Positions 1-8,325 of a DNA stretch of 64,000 nt are shown here, in pieces. The translations under genes were made by a program, and so were the position numbers. Location of the stretch: assembly GCF_030409685.1 (NCBI RefSeq), contig NZ_JAUFQJ010000015.1:186001-250000 (forward strand), read 5' to 3'. Position 1 is the stretch's first letter. The number at the start of each line of letters is the position of its first letter. The DNA comes from Ferruginibacter paludis (GTDB lineage Bacteria > Bacteroidota > Bacteroidia > Chitinophagales > Chitinophagaceae). The notes beneath the pieces were generated by a model. That model was not told where the DNA came from. It saw nothing but the letters and a program-made list of their open reading frames with translations, and searched no databases.

Positions 1-455
1 TCTTTTACATACTGCATTCCAATTTTTTCAAGTACGTTTTGAGATGCGGTATTATCAATGTGAGCCTTACCAAAAATTTCCTGCAGGTTCAATTGATGGA
101 GGCCGTAGTTTAATGTATGCTGTGCCGCCTCGGTAGCATAGCCTTTGCCCCAATGAGGCGGCGTAAAGCGATAGCCCAGATCTATTTCATTTGTTGATTG
201 CAGCCATTTTAAACCGCACCAACCAATAAAATCGTTGTTGTGCCTGGTGTGAACAGCCCAGCGGCCCAGGTTATTTGCATATTGAGGCAGGATGATATTT
301 TGCAATACATCCGCAGCCTCTTGAACATTCGTCAGTCCCGGTTCATGAATGTACTGCAGCACACCTGGTGCACTATTGAGCGCCAGTATCAGCGGCGCAT
401 CCGCCATGGTAAACTGGCGCAAGACCAGGCGGGGAGTTTCTATAATTATTTTCAT
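1..455 (-). CDS. GNAT family N-acetyltransferase (RimJ/RimL type), C-terminus cut by window edge
   Basis: Translating the minus strand from the ATG at 455 gives MKIIIETPRLVLRQF and about 150 residues that run off the left edge without a stop. The opening ETPRLxLR is the classic start of the RimJ/RimL acetyltransferase_3 group. The acetyl-CoA loop appears as HWGKGYATEA and the late NTASQNVLEKIGM is the usual motif for this fold. The family moves an acetyl group from acetyl-CoA to N-terminal or small-molecule amines; the substrate cannot be told here. An ATG five bases upstream is followed at once by a stop, which fixes the start. It lies downstream of alaS on the same strand but beyond a terminator, so it is probably transcribed separately. 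Confidence 0.85.
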   Translation of the reverse strand, partial: MKIIIETPRLVLRQFTMADAPLILALNSAPGVLQYIHEPGLTNVQEAADVLQNIILPQYANNLGRWAVHTRHNNDFIGWCGLKWLQSTNEIDLGYRFTPPHWGKGYATEAAQHTLNYGLHQLNLQEIFGKAHIDNTASQNVLEKIGMQYVK

Positions 456-463
456 GACATGTA

Positions 464-494
464 ATAAAAAAGGGAAGCCATTACAACTTCCCTT
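464..494 (-). terminator. Rho-independent terminator of alaS
   Basis: An 8-bp perfect stem (470-477 with 487-494, AAGGGAAG/CTTCCCTT) with a 9-nt loop lies 25 bp past the alaS stop. On the minus strand it is followed by a run of T residues (464-471 on the plus strand are A). Confidence 0.75.
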
Positions 495-519
495 CGTTAA
501 AAAAATAAGAAGTTGATTT

Positions 520-3141
520 TTATAATAAGGATTTTACCTTTTCAATAATGGTTTTAAAATTACTTACATCCTGTCCGCCTGCAGTGCCCAGGTTTTTTTG
601 TCCGCCCCCGCCCCCTTTTATTAAACCGGCAACCTGCTCTTTGATGATCCTGGTGGCATCCAGGTTTTTTGCTGCTACCACCGTATCTGCGATACCAATG
701 GCCACAAATGCTTTACCGTCTATGTTGCTGCAAAGCACTATCACGCTGTCGTGTAAGTGGCTTTTAAGATCAGTACATAATTTTTTAAGCGCATCTGCAT
801 TGCTGACTTCTATGATGGCGCCAACAAAAGTTACGTTGTTGATGATTTCATCCTGCTGTAATAATTCATTGCGGATACCTACCAGTTGCCTTGCTTCCAA
901 CCCTTCAATGCGTTTGGACAACAGGCTGTTTTCCGATTGCAGGTATTGAATGGATTTCGGAATATCTTTTGAGTTTTTCAGCAGCCCACGAATTTCATCC
1001 AGTGCAACAAATTGTTCATTTATGTAAGATTCTGCTGCTGCACCACAAACGGCTTCAATTCTTCTTACACCAGCTGCCACAGCACTTTCATGCTGTATTT
1101 TAAATATACCGAGCTCGCCCGTACTTCCCACATGCGTACCGCCGCAAAGTTCAATACTATACCCCGGGTCCATAATCACTACCCGCACAATATCACCATA
1201 TTTTTCTCCAAACAACGCCATCGCACCCAGCGCTACGGCTTCATCCTTGTGCATGGATTTTATCACCACCGGAATGTTTTCCCTGATTTTTTCATTTACC
1301 ATTTTTTCTACCGCAGCAATTTCTTCGTTGGTTACTTTGGCAAAATGGCTAAAGTCAAAACGCAGGTAATCATTGTTTACCAAACTTCCTTTTTGTGCTA
1401 CATGCTTGCCCAGCACCGTACGTAAAGCCGCATGCATTAAATGGGTAACGCTGTGATGCACTGCGATGGCTTTTCTCCTGGCTGTATCTACTTTTGCAGT
1501 AACAGCTGTTTCAATTGCAGCAGGTAGCTTATCTGTAAAATGAATGATCAAATCATTTTCTTTTTTAGTGTTGGTTACTTCGATGGCTTCATCACCAAAT
1601 TGTAAAACACCTGTATCGCCCACCTGTCCGCCACTTTCAGCATAAAAGGGTGTGGTATCCAATACCAGCTGATATTGTTCCTTTCCTTTGGCTGTTACTT
1701 TTCTATACTTGATTATGTTGCTCTTTGTTTCCAGCGAATCGTAGCCAACAAATTTGTTGCTGACATCATCAATCAGCGTTATCCAGTCTTCTGTTTCTAA
1801 AGAAGTGGCTGCACGGCTTCGGTTTTTTTGTTGCTGCATTTCGGTTTTAAAACCAGCCTCATCTACTGTTAAATTATTTTCTGCTGCAATCAGAATAGTA
1901 AGATCAATCGGAAAACCGAAAGTATCCAACAGTTCGAAAGCGGTAGCGCCGTTGATCGTTTTCGTTTGCTGTGACTGTGCCATCGCTTCCTCGATCTTCC
2001 TCAAACCCTTATCCAGTGTTCTTAAAAATGCCTCTTCCTCTTCTTTAATCACTCTTGCTACAAAATCCTTTTGTGCATTCAATTCTGGAAAAACATTTTC
2101 AAATTGGGTAGCAATTGCAGGCAACAGCTGAAACAGCAATGGCTGCTTATAATCCAGGTAAGAATAATAATAGCGCACAGCTCTGCGAAGTATGCGCCGT
2201 ATAACATAGCCTGCGCCTGTGTTTGAAGGCAACTGTCCGTCTGCGACACAGAAACTAATGGCCCGTATATGATCAGCTAAAACCCTGAACGCAATGCTTT
2301 CTTTATCATCACCAGCTTTATATTCTTTCTTTACTATTTTACTTATTTCGGCAATTGTTCCCGTAAAAACATCTGTATCGTAATTACTTTGTTTGCCTTG
2401 TATCACTCTTACCAATCTTTCAAATCCCATCCCGGTATCTACATGTTTTGCCGGTAATGGTTCCAGGCTGCCATCTTTTTTACGGTTAAACTGAATAAAC
2501 ACATTGTTCCAAATTTCAATCACCTGCGGATGATCGTTGTTTACCAAACTTGCGCCTGCTACCTGTTTTCTTTTGTTGTCGCTTCTGCAATCCACATGTA
2601 TTTCGGTGCAAGGGCCACATGGACCGGTATCACCCATCTCCCAAAAATTATCTTTTTTATTGCCTAATAAAATACGGTCTTCAGCTACATACTTTTTCCA
2701 TTCATTGTAAGCTTCTTCATCTTTTGGCAGGCCTTCTTTTTCGTCGCCTTCAAAAATGGTTACGTACAATTTATCTTTATCTAACTTGTATACTTCTGTT
2801 AACAGTTCCCAGCTCCATTCAATGGCTTCTTTTTTAAAATAATCGTCAAAGCTCCAGTTGCCGAGCATCTCAAACATAGTGTGGTGATAGGTATCTACGC
2901 CTACTTCTTCCAGGTCATTGTGCTTGCCACTTACCCGCAAACATTTTTGCGTATCCGCAGCCCTGTTATAGGGCGCTTTTTTATTGCCCAGAAAATAGTC
3001 TTTAAACTGGTTCATGCCCGCATTGGTAAACAATAGGGTCGGGTCATCTTTTAAAACGATGGGGGCCGAAGGCACAATGGTATGTCCCTTTGATTGAAAA
3101 AAATCAAGAAATTGACTGCGTATCTGTGCACTCGTCATCAT
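520..3141 (-). CDS. alaS: Alanine--tRNA ligase
   Basis: Cytoplasmic class II aminoacyl-tRNA synthetase that charges tRNA-Ala. The 873 residues match the usual full length. The N-terminal part reads SAQIRSQFLDFFQSKGH and is followed by the catalytic core (GDTGPCGPCTEIH, near residue 165). The editing domain carries the HxxxH zinc ligands in HHSVTHLMHAALR and the CGGTHV motif. The C-terminal end keeps the Gly-rich GGGGGQ stretch of the C-Ala region. The start is one of two adjacent ATGs. The gene has its own probable promoter about 70 bp upstream and a terminator downstream, so it is likely monocistronic. Confidence 0.98.
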   Translation of the reverse strand: MMTSAQIRSQFLDFFQSKGHTIVPSAPIVLKDDPTLLFTNAGMNQFKDYFLGNKKAPYNRAADTQKCLRVSGKHNDLEEVGVDTYHHTMFEMLGNWSFDDYFKKEAIEWSWELLTEVYKLDKDKLYVTIFEGDEKEGLPKDEEAYNEWKKYVAEDRILLGNKKDNFWEMGDTGPCGPCTEIHVDCRSDNKRKQVAGASLVNNDHPQVIEIWNNVFIQFNRKKDGSLEPLPAKHVDTGMGFERLVRVIQGKQSNYDTDVFTGTIAEISKIVKKEYKAGDDKESIAFRVLADHIRAISFCVADGQLPSNTGAGYVIRRILRRAVRYYYSYLDYKQPLLFQLLPAIATQFENVFPELNAQKDFVARVIKEEEEAFLRTLDKGLRKIEEAMAQSQQTKTINGATAFELLDTFGFPIDLTILIAAENNLTVDEAGFKTEMQQQKNRSRAATSLETEDWITLIDDVSNKFVGYDSLETKSNIIKYRKVTAKGKEQYQLVLDTTPFYAESGGQVGDTGVLQFGDEAIEVTNTKKENDLIIHFTDKLPAAIETAVTAKVDTARRKAIAVHHSVTHLMHAALRTVLGKHVAQKGSLVNNDYLRFDFSHFAKVTNEEIAAVEKMVNEKIRENIPVVIKSMHKDEAVALGAMALFGEKYGDIVRVVIMDPGYSIELCGGTHVGSTGELGIFKIQHESAVAAGVRRIEAVCGAAAESYINEQFVALDEIRGLLKNSKDIPKSIQYLQSENSLLSKRIEGLEARQLVGIRNELLQQDEIINNVTFVGAIIEVSNADALKKLCTDLKSHLHDSVIVLCSNIDGKAFVAIGIADTVVAAKNLDATRIIKEQVAGLIKGGGGGQKNLGTAGGQDVSNFKTIIEKVKSLL

Positions 3142-3211
3142 AACCTGCTGTTTTGGGTTGATTTTTGCAATATAAGCGTCTATATTTGTAGACGGTAAAA
3201 AAACTGTGGCG

Positions 3212-3219
3212 CAAAGGTA
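3212..3219 (-). promoter_or_regulatory. Bacteroidota-type -7 element for alaS
   Basis: The minus strand reads TACCTTTG, an exact match to TAnnTTTG, about 70 bp upstream of the alaS ATG. No clear TTTG -33 box is visible, so this is a partial promoter match. Confidence 0.45.
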
Positions 3220-3377
3220 AGGAAAAGCTTATCCTTGGTATAGAGGTTGGCAACGGATAATAGCAGTAAGCATACAATTTTTTTAGCAGGCATTTAAACA
3301 ACACATAACAGCAGCATTTCGTTAGCATAAGAAAATTGTAAAATTTTGTACTAAAGCCCGGGAAGGGTAAGGCTTGC

Positions 3378-4349
3378 ATGAAGAAAATAAAATATTATTA
3401 TAACACCAATACGCTACGCTATGAAAAGCTGATTACTCCCTTCAGGGTAAAGCTGCTGCGCATATTTGGATTTCTTTCTGCTTTACTCGTAAGTTCCGTG
3501 CTGATCATCTGGTTGTATACTAAATTTATTCCTAAACCAACCGACCAGGAATCGAGGTTAAAGGAGGAGATAATGAAAGACAATTACAGGGTATTGAGTG
3601 AAAAGGTAAAAACTCTGCAGGAGCAAATGGCAGGGTTAGAAAAAAGGGATAATGAAGTGTACCGGTCTATTTTTGAAGCCAACCCGGTACCGGATAGTGC
3701 AAGGGCAAAATTGCAGGAAAAATCAAAAGAGCTGGATAAAGTAAATGTGATAAGTGATGATGAACTGGGCAAAACAATTTCCCTCGATTTAAATAATATC
3801 AGTGCCCGGATTGCGTACCAGGAAAACAGTTATGCCGGCATTGAAAAATTAATCAATAACCAGGAGAGTAAACTGGCCTGTATTCCTGCTATTCAACCGA
3901 TCAGTAATAAAGATCTTACCCGTATTGCAAGTGGTTTTGGATTTAGAATTCACCCGATTTATGGTATTCCCAAAATGCACAACGGGCTTGATTTTACAGC
4001 TCCCCAGGGAACTCCCATTTATGCTACGGGTGATGGTACGGTTACAACAGCAGGAGAAGGAACAGGTACCGGTAACCATGTAATTATCAACCATGGTTAT
4101 GGATATGAAACAGTCTACATGCACATGGTACGTATCAAGGCAAGAGACGGACAACGGGTGAAACGCGGAGAAGTGATAGGATGGGTAGGCAGTACAGGGG
4201 CCAGTACAGGTCCGCATTGCCATTACGAAGTGCATATTAACGGAAGAAAAGTTGACCCGGTTTACTTTTTCTATAACGACCTGAATGCAGAACAATACGA
4301 CCGCGTGTTAAAACTGGCAGCAACAGGAAGTGCAAAGAGCTTCGACTAA
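3378..4349 (+). CDS. Membrane-anchored M23 (LytM-type) murein endopeptidase
   Basis: Predicted periplasmic peptidoglycan hydrolase of 323 residues. A short cytoplasmic N-terminus leads into one membrane segment (about residues 28-50). A coiled coil rich in Lys, Glu and Leu (about 57-95) and a linker follow. The M23 domain (about 185-305) keeps all zinc ligands: H201 and D205 in HNGLDF, and H280/H282 in HCHYE. The layout resembles bacterial DipM/EnvC-like or MepM-like proteins that cut peptide cross-links or activate amidases. The gene is divergent from alaS. A MerR-type regulator follows 62 bp downstream on the same strand. The ATG at 3378 gives the complete membrane segment. Confidence 0.9.
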   Translation: MKKIKYYYNTNTLRYEKLITPFRVKLLRIFGFLSALLVSSVLIIWLYTKFIPKPTDQESRLKEEIMKDNYRVLSEKVKTLQEQMAGLEKRDNEVYRSIFEANPVPDSARAKLQEKSKELDKVNVISDDELGKTISLDLNNISARIAYQENSYAGIEKLINNQESKLACIPAIQPISNKDLTRIASGFGFRIHPIYGIPKMHNGLDFTAPQGTPIYATGDGTVTTAGEGTGTGNHVIINHGYGYETVYMHMVRIKARDGQRVKRGEVIGWVGSTGASTGPHCHYEVHINGRKVDPVYFFYNDLNAEQYDRVLKLAATGSAKSFD

Positions 4350-4411
4350 AAAACTTTTATCTGCAAATACAAAACCAGCAAAAAAGGATATTTTTATATA
4401 CCGTTTAATAC

Positions 4412-4933
4412 ATGGCAGTACAAACACAAATAGCATTTGATTTTGATAATATCGAGCAACCGCCATTGCCTGAGAAGAAGCCTGTTGTAAAAAACGAGAA
4501 GGTAATTGTACTGCCTGCCGAAGTATCTGTTGTAAAGCAAAAATCAACCCGTGGAAGAAAGAGCTTAAAAGAAATGAGTGCCGGTGTTGACTTGCTGGAT
4601 ATCCCGGAAGATGAAATTCTGTTTCAGAAGATGTATTATTCAATCGGCAAAGTGGCGGCTATGTTTAAGGTAAATCAATCGCTCATTCGCCTTTGGGAAA
4701 ATGAGTTTGATGTGTTGAAGCCAAAGAAAAATGGCAAGGGAGACAGGTTGTTCAGGCCGGAGGATATAAAAAATATTCAGCTGATTTACCACCTGATGCG
4801 GGAGCGTAAGTACACCATGGAAGGCGCCAAGGAGTTTATAAAAAACAATAAAAAGGCCGATGAAAAATTTACAGCCATAGCTGCACTTAAAAAGATGAAA
4901 GATTTTTTGAATGAACTGAAGGCAAATTTATAA
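4412..4933 (+). CDS. MerR-type transcriptional regulator
   Basis: A 173-residue protein. The N-terminal ~70 residues are low-complexity and Lys-rich. A MerR-type winged helix-turn-helix follows (about 74-145), with YSIGKVAAMFKV for the first helices and SLIRLWENEF for the recognition part, then the RLFRPEDIKNIQLIYHL wing. There is no C-terminal effector-binding domain or Cys metal site, so the ligand, if any, is unknown. This short MerR form is common in Bacteroidota, often next to an M23 peptidase as here. A link to envelope control is inference. Confidence 0.85.
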   Translation: MAVQTQIAFDFDNIEQPPLPEKKPVVKNEKVIVLPAEVSVVKQKSTRGRKSLKEMSAGVDLLDIPEDEILFQKMYYSIGKVAAMFKVNQSLIRLWENEFDVLKPKKNGKGDRLFRPEDIKNIQLIYHLMRERKYTMEGAKEFIKNNKKADEKFTAIAALKKMKDFLNELKANL

Positions 4934-4954
4934 GGCATTGGTTGCCTGGTATTA

Positions 4955-6052
4955 CTATTGTTTTCGGTCATTATTTATAACAATCGTACCTGGCTCGCCG
5001 GAAAACTCAACACCATTATCTTCCAACAATTTTTTTGTCTGCAGATTGATGGTTTGTTTTAGTGTATCAAACTCACTCAAAACAATGGCATCAGTAAAAT
5101 ATTCAGTGTTGATTGTAATTCCGTTTTTACTGAGGTCTCTAAAGAAAACGGAATAAGAAAGCAGTTGTGTTTTTTTGTCATCCAATATTTTCTTTATACC
5201 AGCAAGTATAATCTCCGCTTTTACAACGCTTGTTTTTACAGACAATTCCAGAATAATTTCTGCCCGTCGCTGGGTCCGCATACTCCAGTTGTCTACGATG
5301 GAATCTACCATTTGCTTGTTAGGCATTGTAACAATGGTTTTATCACCGGTTAATATTCTCGTGCTGCGCAATCCAATTTTTTCAACTCTGCCTATAATGT
5401 TGTTCACTTTAACGGTATCGCCTGTAAAAAAAGGTTTATCAAAAAAGATGATGAATGAGGCGATTAGATTTTCCAGACTTTCCTTTGCGCCCAGCGCCAG
5501 TGCGGCACCTACAATACTTAGCCCGGTTAACAGGTTGCCCAAAGGCTGGTTGAAGCAAGCTTTTATAATCAGCAGTATGCCTATGATACCAACAATTACT
5601 TTTAAAAAATCCCTTAGAAAAACAACCAGCTGGTTATCCCTTGCATCGGGCGTAAGGTTGGCTCTTTCTTCCAGCACAAAAGCAATAAAATCTATCAGCC
5701 TCAATACAAGCAGTATGAACGATGCGATGATGATGCCGGTACCTATCCGGGCTATAATATCCGCTGTTGTATGTCCGTACAAGGTGTACAACAGAATGTT
5801 GGGAAAATTTAATTTGTCGATCGCAAATACCGAAATGAGCAACAATAAAAACCATTCAAATGGCCCTACGACAAGGTTAACAAAACTTTCTTTACTCACC
5901 GTTTTCCAAATCCGTTTTACGAGCCGGAAAATTAAGGACACCAAATACCGCGATAAATAACGTTTTAAAAGCAACACCAGCAGGATGGTGCTGCCTACTA
6001 CCAGGTAACTACGGAGCGTATTGTCGAAATAAACCTTGTCTAAAAAATCCAT
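4955..6052 (-). CDS. Mechanosensitive ion channel, MscS family
   Basis: A 365-residue inner-membrane protein with about five hydrophobic segments (near 16-34, 67-79, 100-124, 146-167 and the pore helix 177-208). The pore helix reads GLSIVGAALALGAKESLENL, the Gly/Ala-rich TM3 of MscS. The beta domain GDTVKVNNIIGRVEKIGL and a soluble C-terminal alpha/beta domain follow. MscS channels open under membrane tension to release solutes after hypo-osmotic shock. It is convergent with the MerR gene, with a gap of only 21 bp. Confidence 0.92.
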   Translation of the reverse strand: MDFLDKVYFDNTLRSYLVVGSTILLVLLLKRYLSRYLVSLIFRLVKRIWKTVSKESFVNLVVGPFEWFLLLLISVFAIDKLNFPNILLYTLYGHTTADIIARIGTGIIIASFILLVLRLIDFIAFVLEERANLTPDARDNQLVVFLRDFLKVIVGIIGILLIIKACFNQPLGNLLTGLSIVGAALALGAKESLENLIASFIIFFDKPFFTGDTVKVNNIIGRVEKIGLRSTRILTGDKTIVTMPNKQMVDSIVDNWSMRTQRRAEIILELSVKTSVVKAEIILAGIKKILDDKKTQLLSYSVFFRDLSKNGITINTEYFTDAIVLSEFDTLKQTINLQTKKLLEDNGVEFSGEPGTIVINNDRKQ

Positions 6053-6078
6053 ACTATAAAAATACTAAATGAGGGCTA

Positions 6079-6894
6079 TTATTTTAGTGAAAATTGCTGC
6101 AGCCCGTCTTTTTGTAACACAAACAACTTGTTATTACCGGCCTTAATTTGCAGCGCATTTTGAAAAGAAACAGGCAGGGTATAATCTTTTAAATTTAAAG
6201 AACCTGGTTTGTATTGGTGCAATAGATGATCGCTGAAACCATATAATGTATTGGCGATTACATCCGTACTGGTCCAGCCTAAAAACGGAATCCTGGTTTT
6301 GAAAGAACCGTAGTAATCAAATGTATAAAACCCTTTTGCAGAGTCGTATAAGTAAAGAAATTTATCACGGTCGGTGATTTGATCCGGCGAAGGAACACTG
6401 TCGAATATATTTCTAAAATCTACCGAAGTCATCAATACTGATCCGTTATCGTCTATCTTTTTAAGTGTAGCATCGCCTTCATCAAACAGCCAGATATTGT
6501 TATCGTACGATGCTGCGATGGCTTTTACTTTAAATATATTTTGCTGCCGCAGGTTGATGGTGTTGCGCACATTCAGGAACCTGTCCAGCACAACTACCGT
6601 AGAAAAGTTTTTGTAATACAACAGCACTTTTAAGGGATTGGTGGCATCGATAGAAAATAATTTTCCGTACCGCCGCACATCGTTGAACAACGCAGAATCA
6701 CCATTGGGACTGATTTTTTTCAGTTGGTTGTTATTGCTGAGCAGATAAATATTATCGAGATTATCGATGGTGAAATACGAGAATGTGCCGGGATAAGATT
6801 TGGTTAATGTAAACGAAGAATCATTTTGGGCAACAGCCGCTAAAGCCACACTGGTGCAGAAAAAAAACAACATTAATTTTTTAACCTGCATCAT
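6079..6894 (-). CDS. Secreted protein with beta-propeller-like repeats, function unknown
   Basis: A 271-residue protein with a clear signal peptide (MMQVKKLMLFFFCTSVALAAVAQ) cut after about residue 23. The mature part consists of recurring short beta-strand units such as DNLDNIYLLSNNNQLKKIS and DNNIWLFDEGDATLKKID, resembling NHL or WD-type propeller blades. No catalytic motif was seen. Its start overlaps the lpxH stop by 4 bp (ATGA), so the two genes are translationally coupled. That suggests an envelope role alongside lipid A synthesis, which is inference from position only. Confidence 0.75.
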   Translation of the reverse strand: MMQVKKLMLFFFCTSVALAAVAQNDSSFTLTKSYPGTFSYFTIDNLDNIYLLSNNNQLKKISPNGDSALFNDVRRYGKLFSIDATNPLKVLLYYKNFSTVVVLDRFLNVRNTINLRQQNIFKVKAIAASYDNNIWLFDEGDATLKKIDDNGSVLMTSVDFRNIFDSVPSPDQITDRDKFLYLYDSAKGFYTFDYYGSFKTRIPFLGWTSTDVIANTLYGFSDHLLHQYKPGSLNLKDYTLPVSFQNALQIKAGNNKLFVLQKDGLQQFSLK

Positions 6895-7649
6895 TTGTTA
6901 AAATATTTTAGTGTGGTAGTTGCTCCGTCAAAAACGGCGTAACTGTCAAAGTTGATCCATTCTCCTAAATTGATATAGCGGCTGTTGTCTTTTAACAAAA
7001 AATCGATCGGCAGGTGCCTGTGCCCAAAAATAAAATAATCTATATGTTCTTTTTGCAATACTTCCTTGGCATAAATAATCAGCCATTCATTCTCCTCACC
7101 TAAAAATACTTCTTCTTTTTTGTTTGCCTGCTCCCTGCTTTTTTGAGAAAAATAATTGGCGATGCCCAGCCCAAAAAATGGCGGCAAAACTCCAAATGCC
7201 CACTGGCAAAAAGGATTACGGAAAACTTTCTTTAAAAATTTATAGCCATGATCACCCGGGCCCTGACCGTCACCATGACCTACCAGGAATTTTTTTCCGT
7301 TGAATTCAAATTGCGCCGGTTCGTAATAAACAGGAATATTTAATTCTGTTTGAAAGTAATCCCGCATCCACATATCGTGGTTGCCAACAAAAAAATGAAT
7401 CTTCATGCCCCCGTCGGTCAGCTCGGCCAGTTTACCCAGTATCCTTGTATAGCCCCTTGGCACAACATATTTGTATTCAAACCAAAAATCAAACATATCT
7501 CCTACGATAAAGATTTCCTGTGCATCATGTTTTATGCTTTCTAAGAATTGAATAATTTTTTTTTCTCTTAGCAAACTTGCCGCAGGGTTGGGAGTACCCA
7601 AATGGAAATCGGACAGGAAGTATATTTTTTTATTGGGGAGTAAATTCAT
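6891..7649 (-). CDS. lpxH: UDP-2,3-diacylglucosamine diphosphatase (LpxH-type)
   Basis: A 252-residue calcineurin-like metallophosphoesterase that would hydrolyse UDP-2,3-diacylglucosamine to lipid X in lipid A synthesis at the inner membrane. The metal-binding motifs are present in order: SDFHLG near residue 14, GDMFDFWFEY, VGNHD, GHGDG and FGHRH near the C-terminus. The FDFWFEY stretch and short length fit the Bacteroidota LpxH-like group rather than a generic phosphoesterase. It lies downstream of the LUD gene by 42 bp and overlaps the following secreted protein gene by 4 bp. Confidence 0.88.
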   Translation of the reverse strand: MNLLPNKKIYFLSDFHLGTPNPAASLLREKKIIQFLESIKHDAQEIFIVGDMFDFWFEYKYVVPRGYTRILGKLAELTDGGMKIHFFVGNHDMWMRDYFQTELNIPVYYEPAQFEFNGKKFLVGHGDGQGPGDHGYKFLKKVFRNPFCQWAFGVLPPFFGLGIANYFSQKSREQANKKEEVFLGEENEWLIIYAKEVLQKEHIDYFIFGHRHLPIDFLLKDNSRYINLGEWINFDSYAVFDGATTTLKYFNK

Positions 7650-7691
7650 TGTTGTTCTTTATTAGTTCAATGGCCGCTTGATTAACGAAGA

Positions 7692-8318
7692 TTATGGATT
7701 TACTGTTGTTGTATCTACCAAAAACAAATATACTTCTTTGGGCCCATGGACGCCTGTAACAAGGGTCTTTTCGATATCCGCCGTACGGCTTGGGCCGCTG
7801 GCAAAAGTTATTAATGAGGGGATGGTGGAATGTTTTTCTTTCACCACTTGCAACGCATCTTTTATATCATACACCAGCTGGCTTGTATATGCAATGCAAA
7901 TGTGTATGGGAGCATACACGCTGACTGTACGGCCGCTTTGCTGTGCCGCACTCATCACGATTGTTCCCGTCCTGGCCACCAGGCACTCGCAGCCGGTGAT
8001 AGAAGCATTGCAGCTTTCAAGATTAATGGTGTTGCTGTAAAGTGCATTCCATTGGTTTTCGTTGCAGTAAATTTTCATCCATTCCCGGCTGCTGATTAAT
8101 TGATGTAACTTCAGATGCAGTTCTTTTTCATCGGCACAAAAAATGAATTTGCCTTGCAGTTTGGCAAAGTTTTCGGCAAAAATAATCTCCAGCTCTTCGC
8201 GGGCAATTTCATAAAGCGACGCATCAGGCTCATCTAATACAAAAGGCAAAGGCACTGGATGATCCAGTGCCTGCTTTATTTTGTTTAAGATATTTTCTTT
8301 TGCTGTTGAATTAGCCAT
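7692..8318 (-). CDS. LUD domain protein (LutC/YkgG family)
   Basis: A 208-residue single-domain protein of the LUD family, whose best known member LutC takes part in L-lactate oxidation. It shows the family C-terminal core CLVARTGTIVMSAAQQSGR, followed by FASGPSRTADIEKTLVTGVH and GPKEVYLFLVD. Its start is 7 bp from the ftsH stop, so it is in the rsfS-ftsH operon and not beside a lutA/lutB pair. A LutB-type protein lies 24 kb away. Whether it works with that protein or in another process is not decided by the sequence. Confidence 0.85.
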   Translation of the reverse strand: MANSTAKENILNKIKQALDHPVPLPFVLDEPDASLYEIAREELEIIFAENFAKLQGKFIFCADEKELHLKLHQLISSREWMKIYCNENQWNALYSNTINLESCNASITGCECLVARTGTIVMSAAQQSGRTVSVYAPIHICIAYTSQLVYDIKDALQVVKEKHSTIPSLITFASGPSRTADIEKTLVTGVHGPKEVYLFLVDTTTVNP

Positions 8319-8325
8319 ACGCTTT

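Noticed and set aside
5175..5960. 261-residue frame opposite the MscS gene
   Set aside because: It lies wholly within the antisense of a well supported channel gene with no independent evidence.
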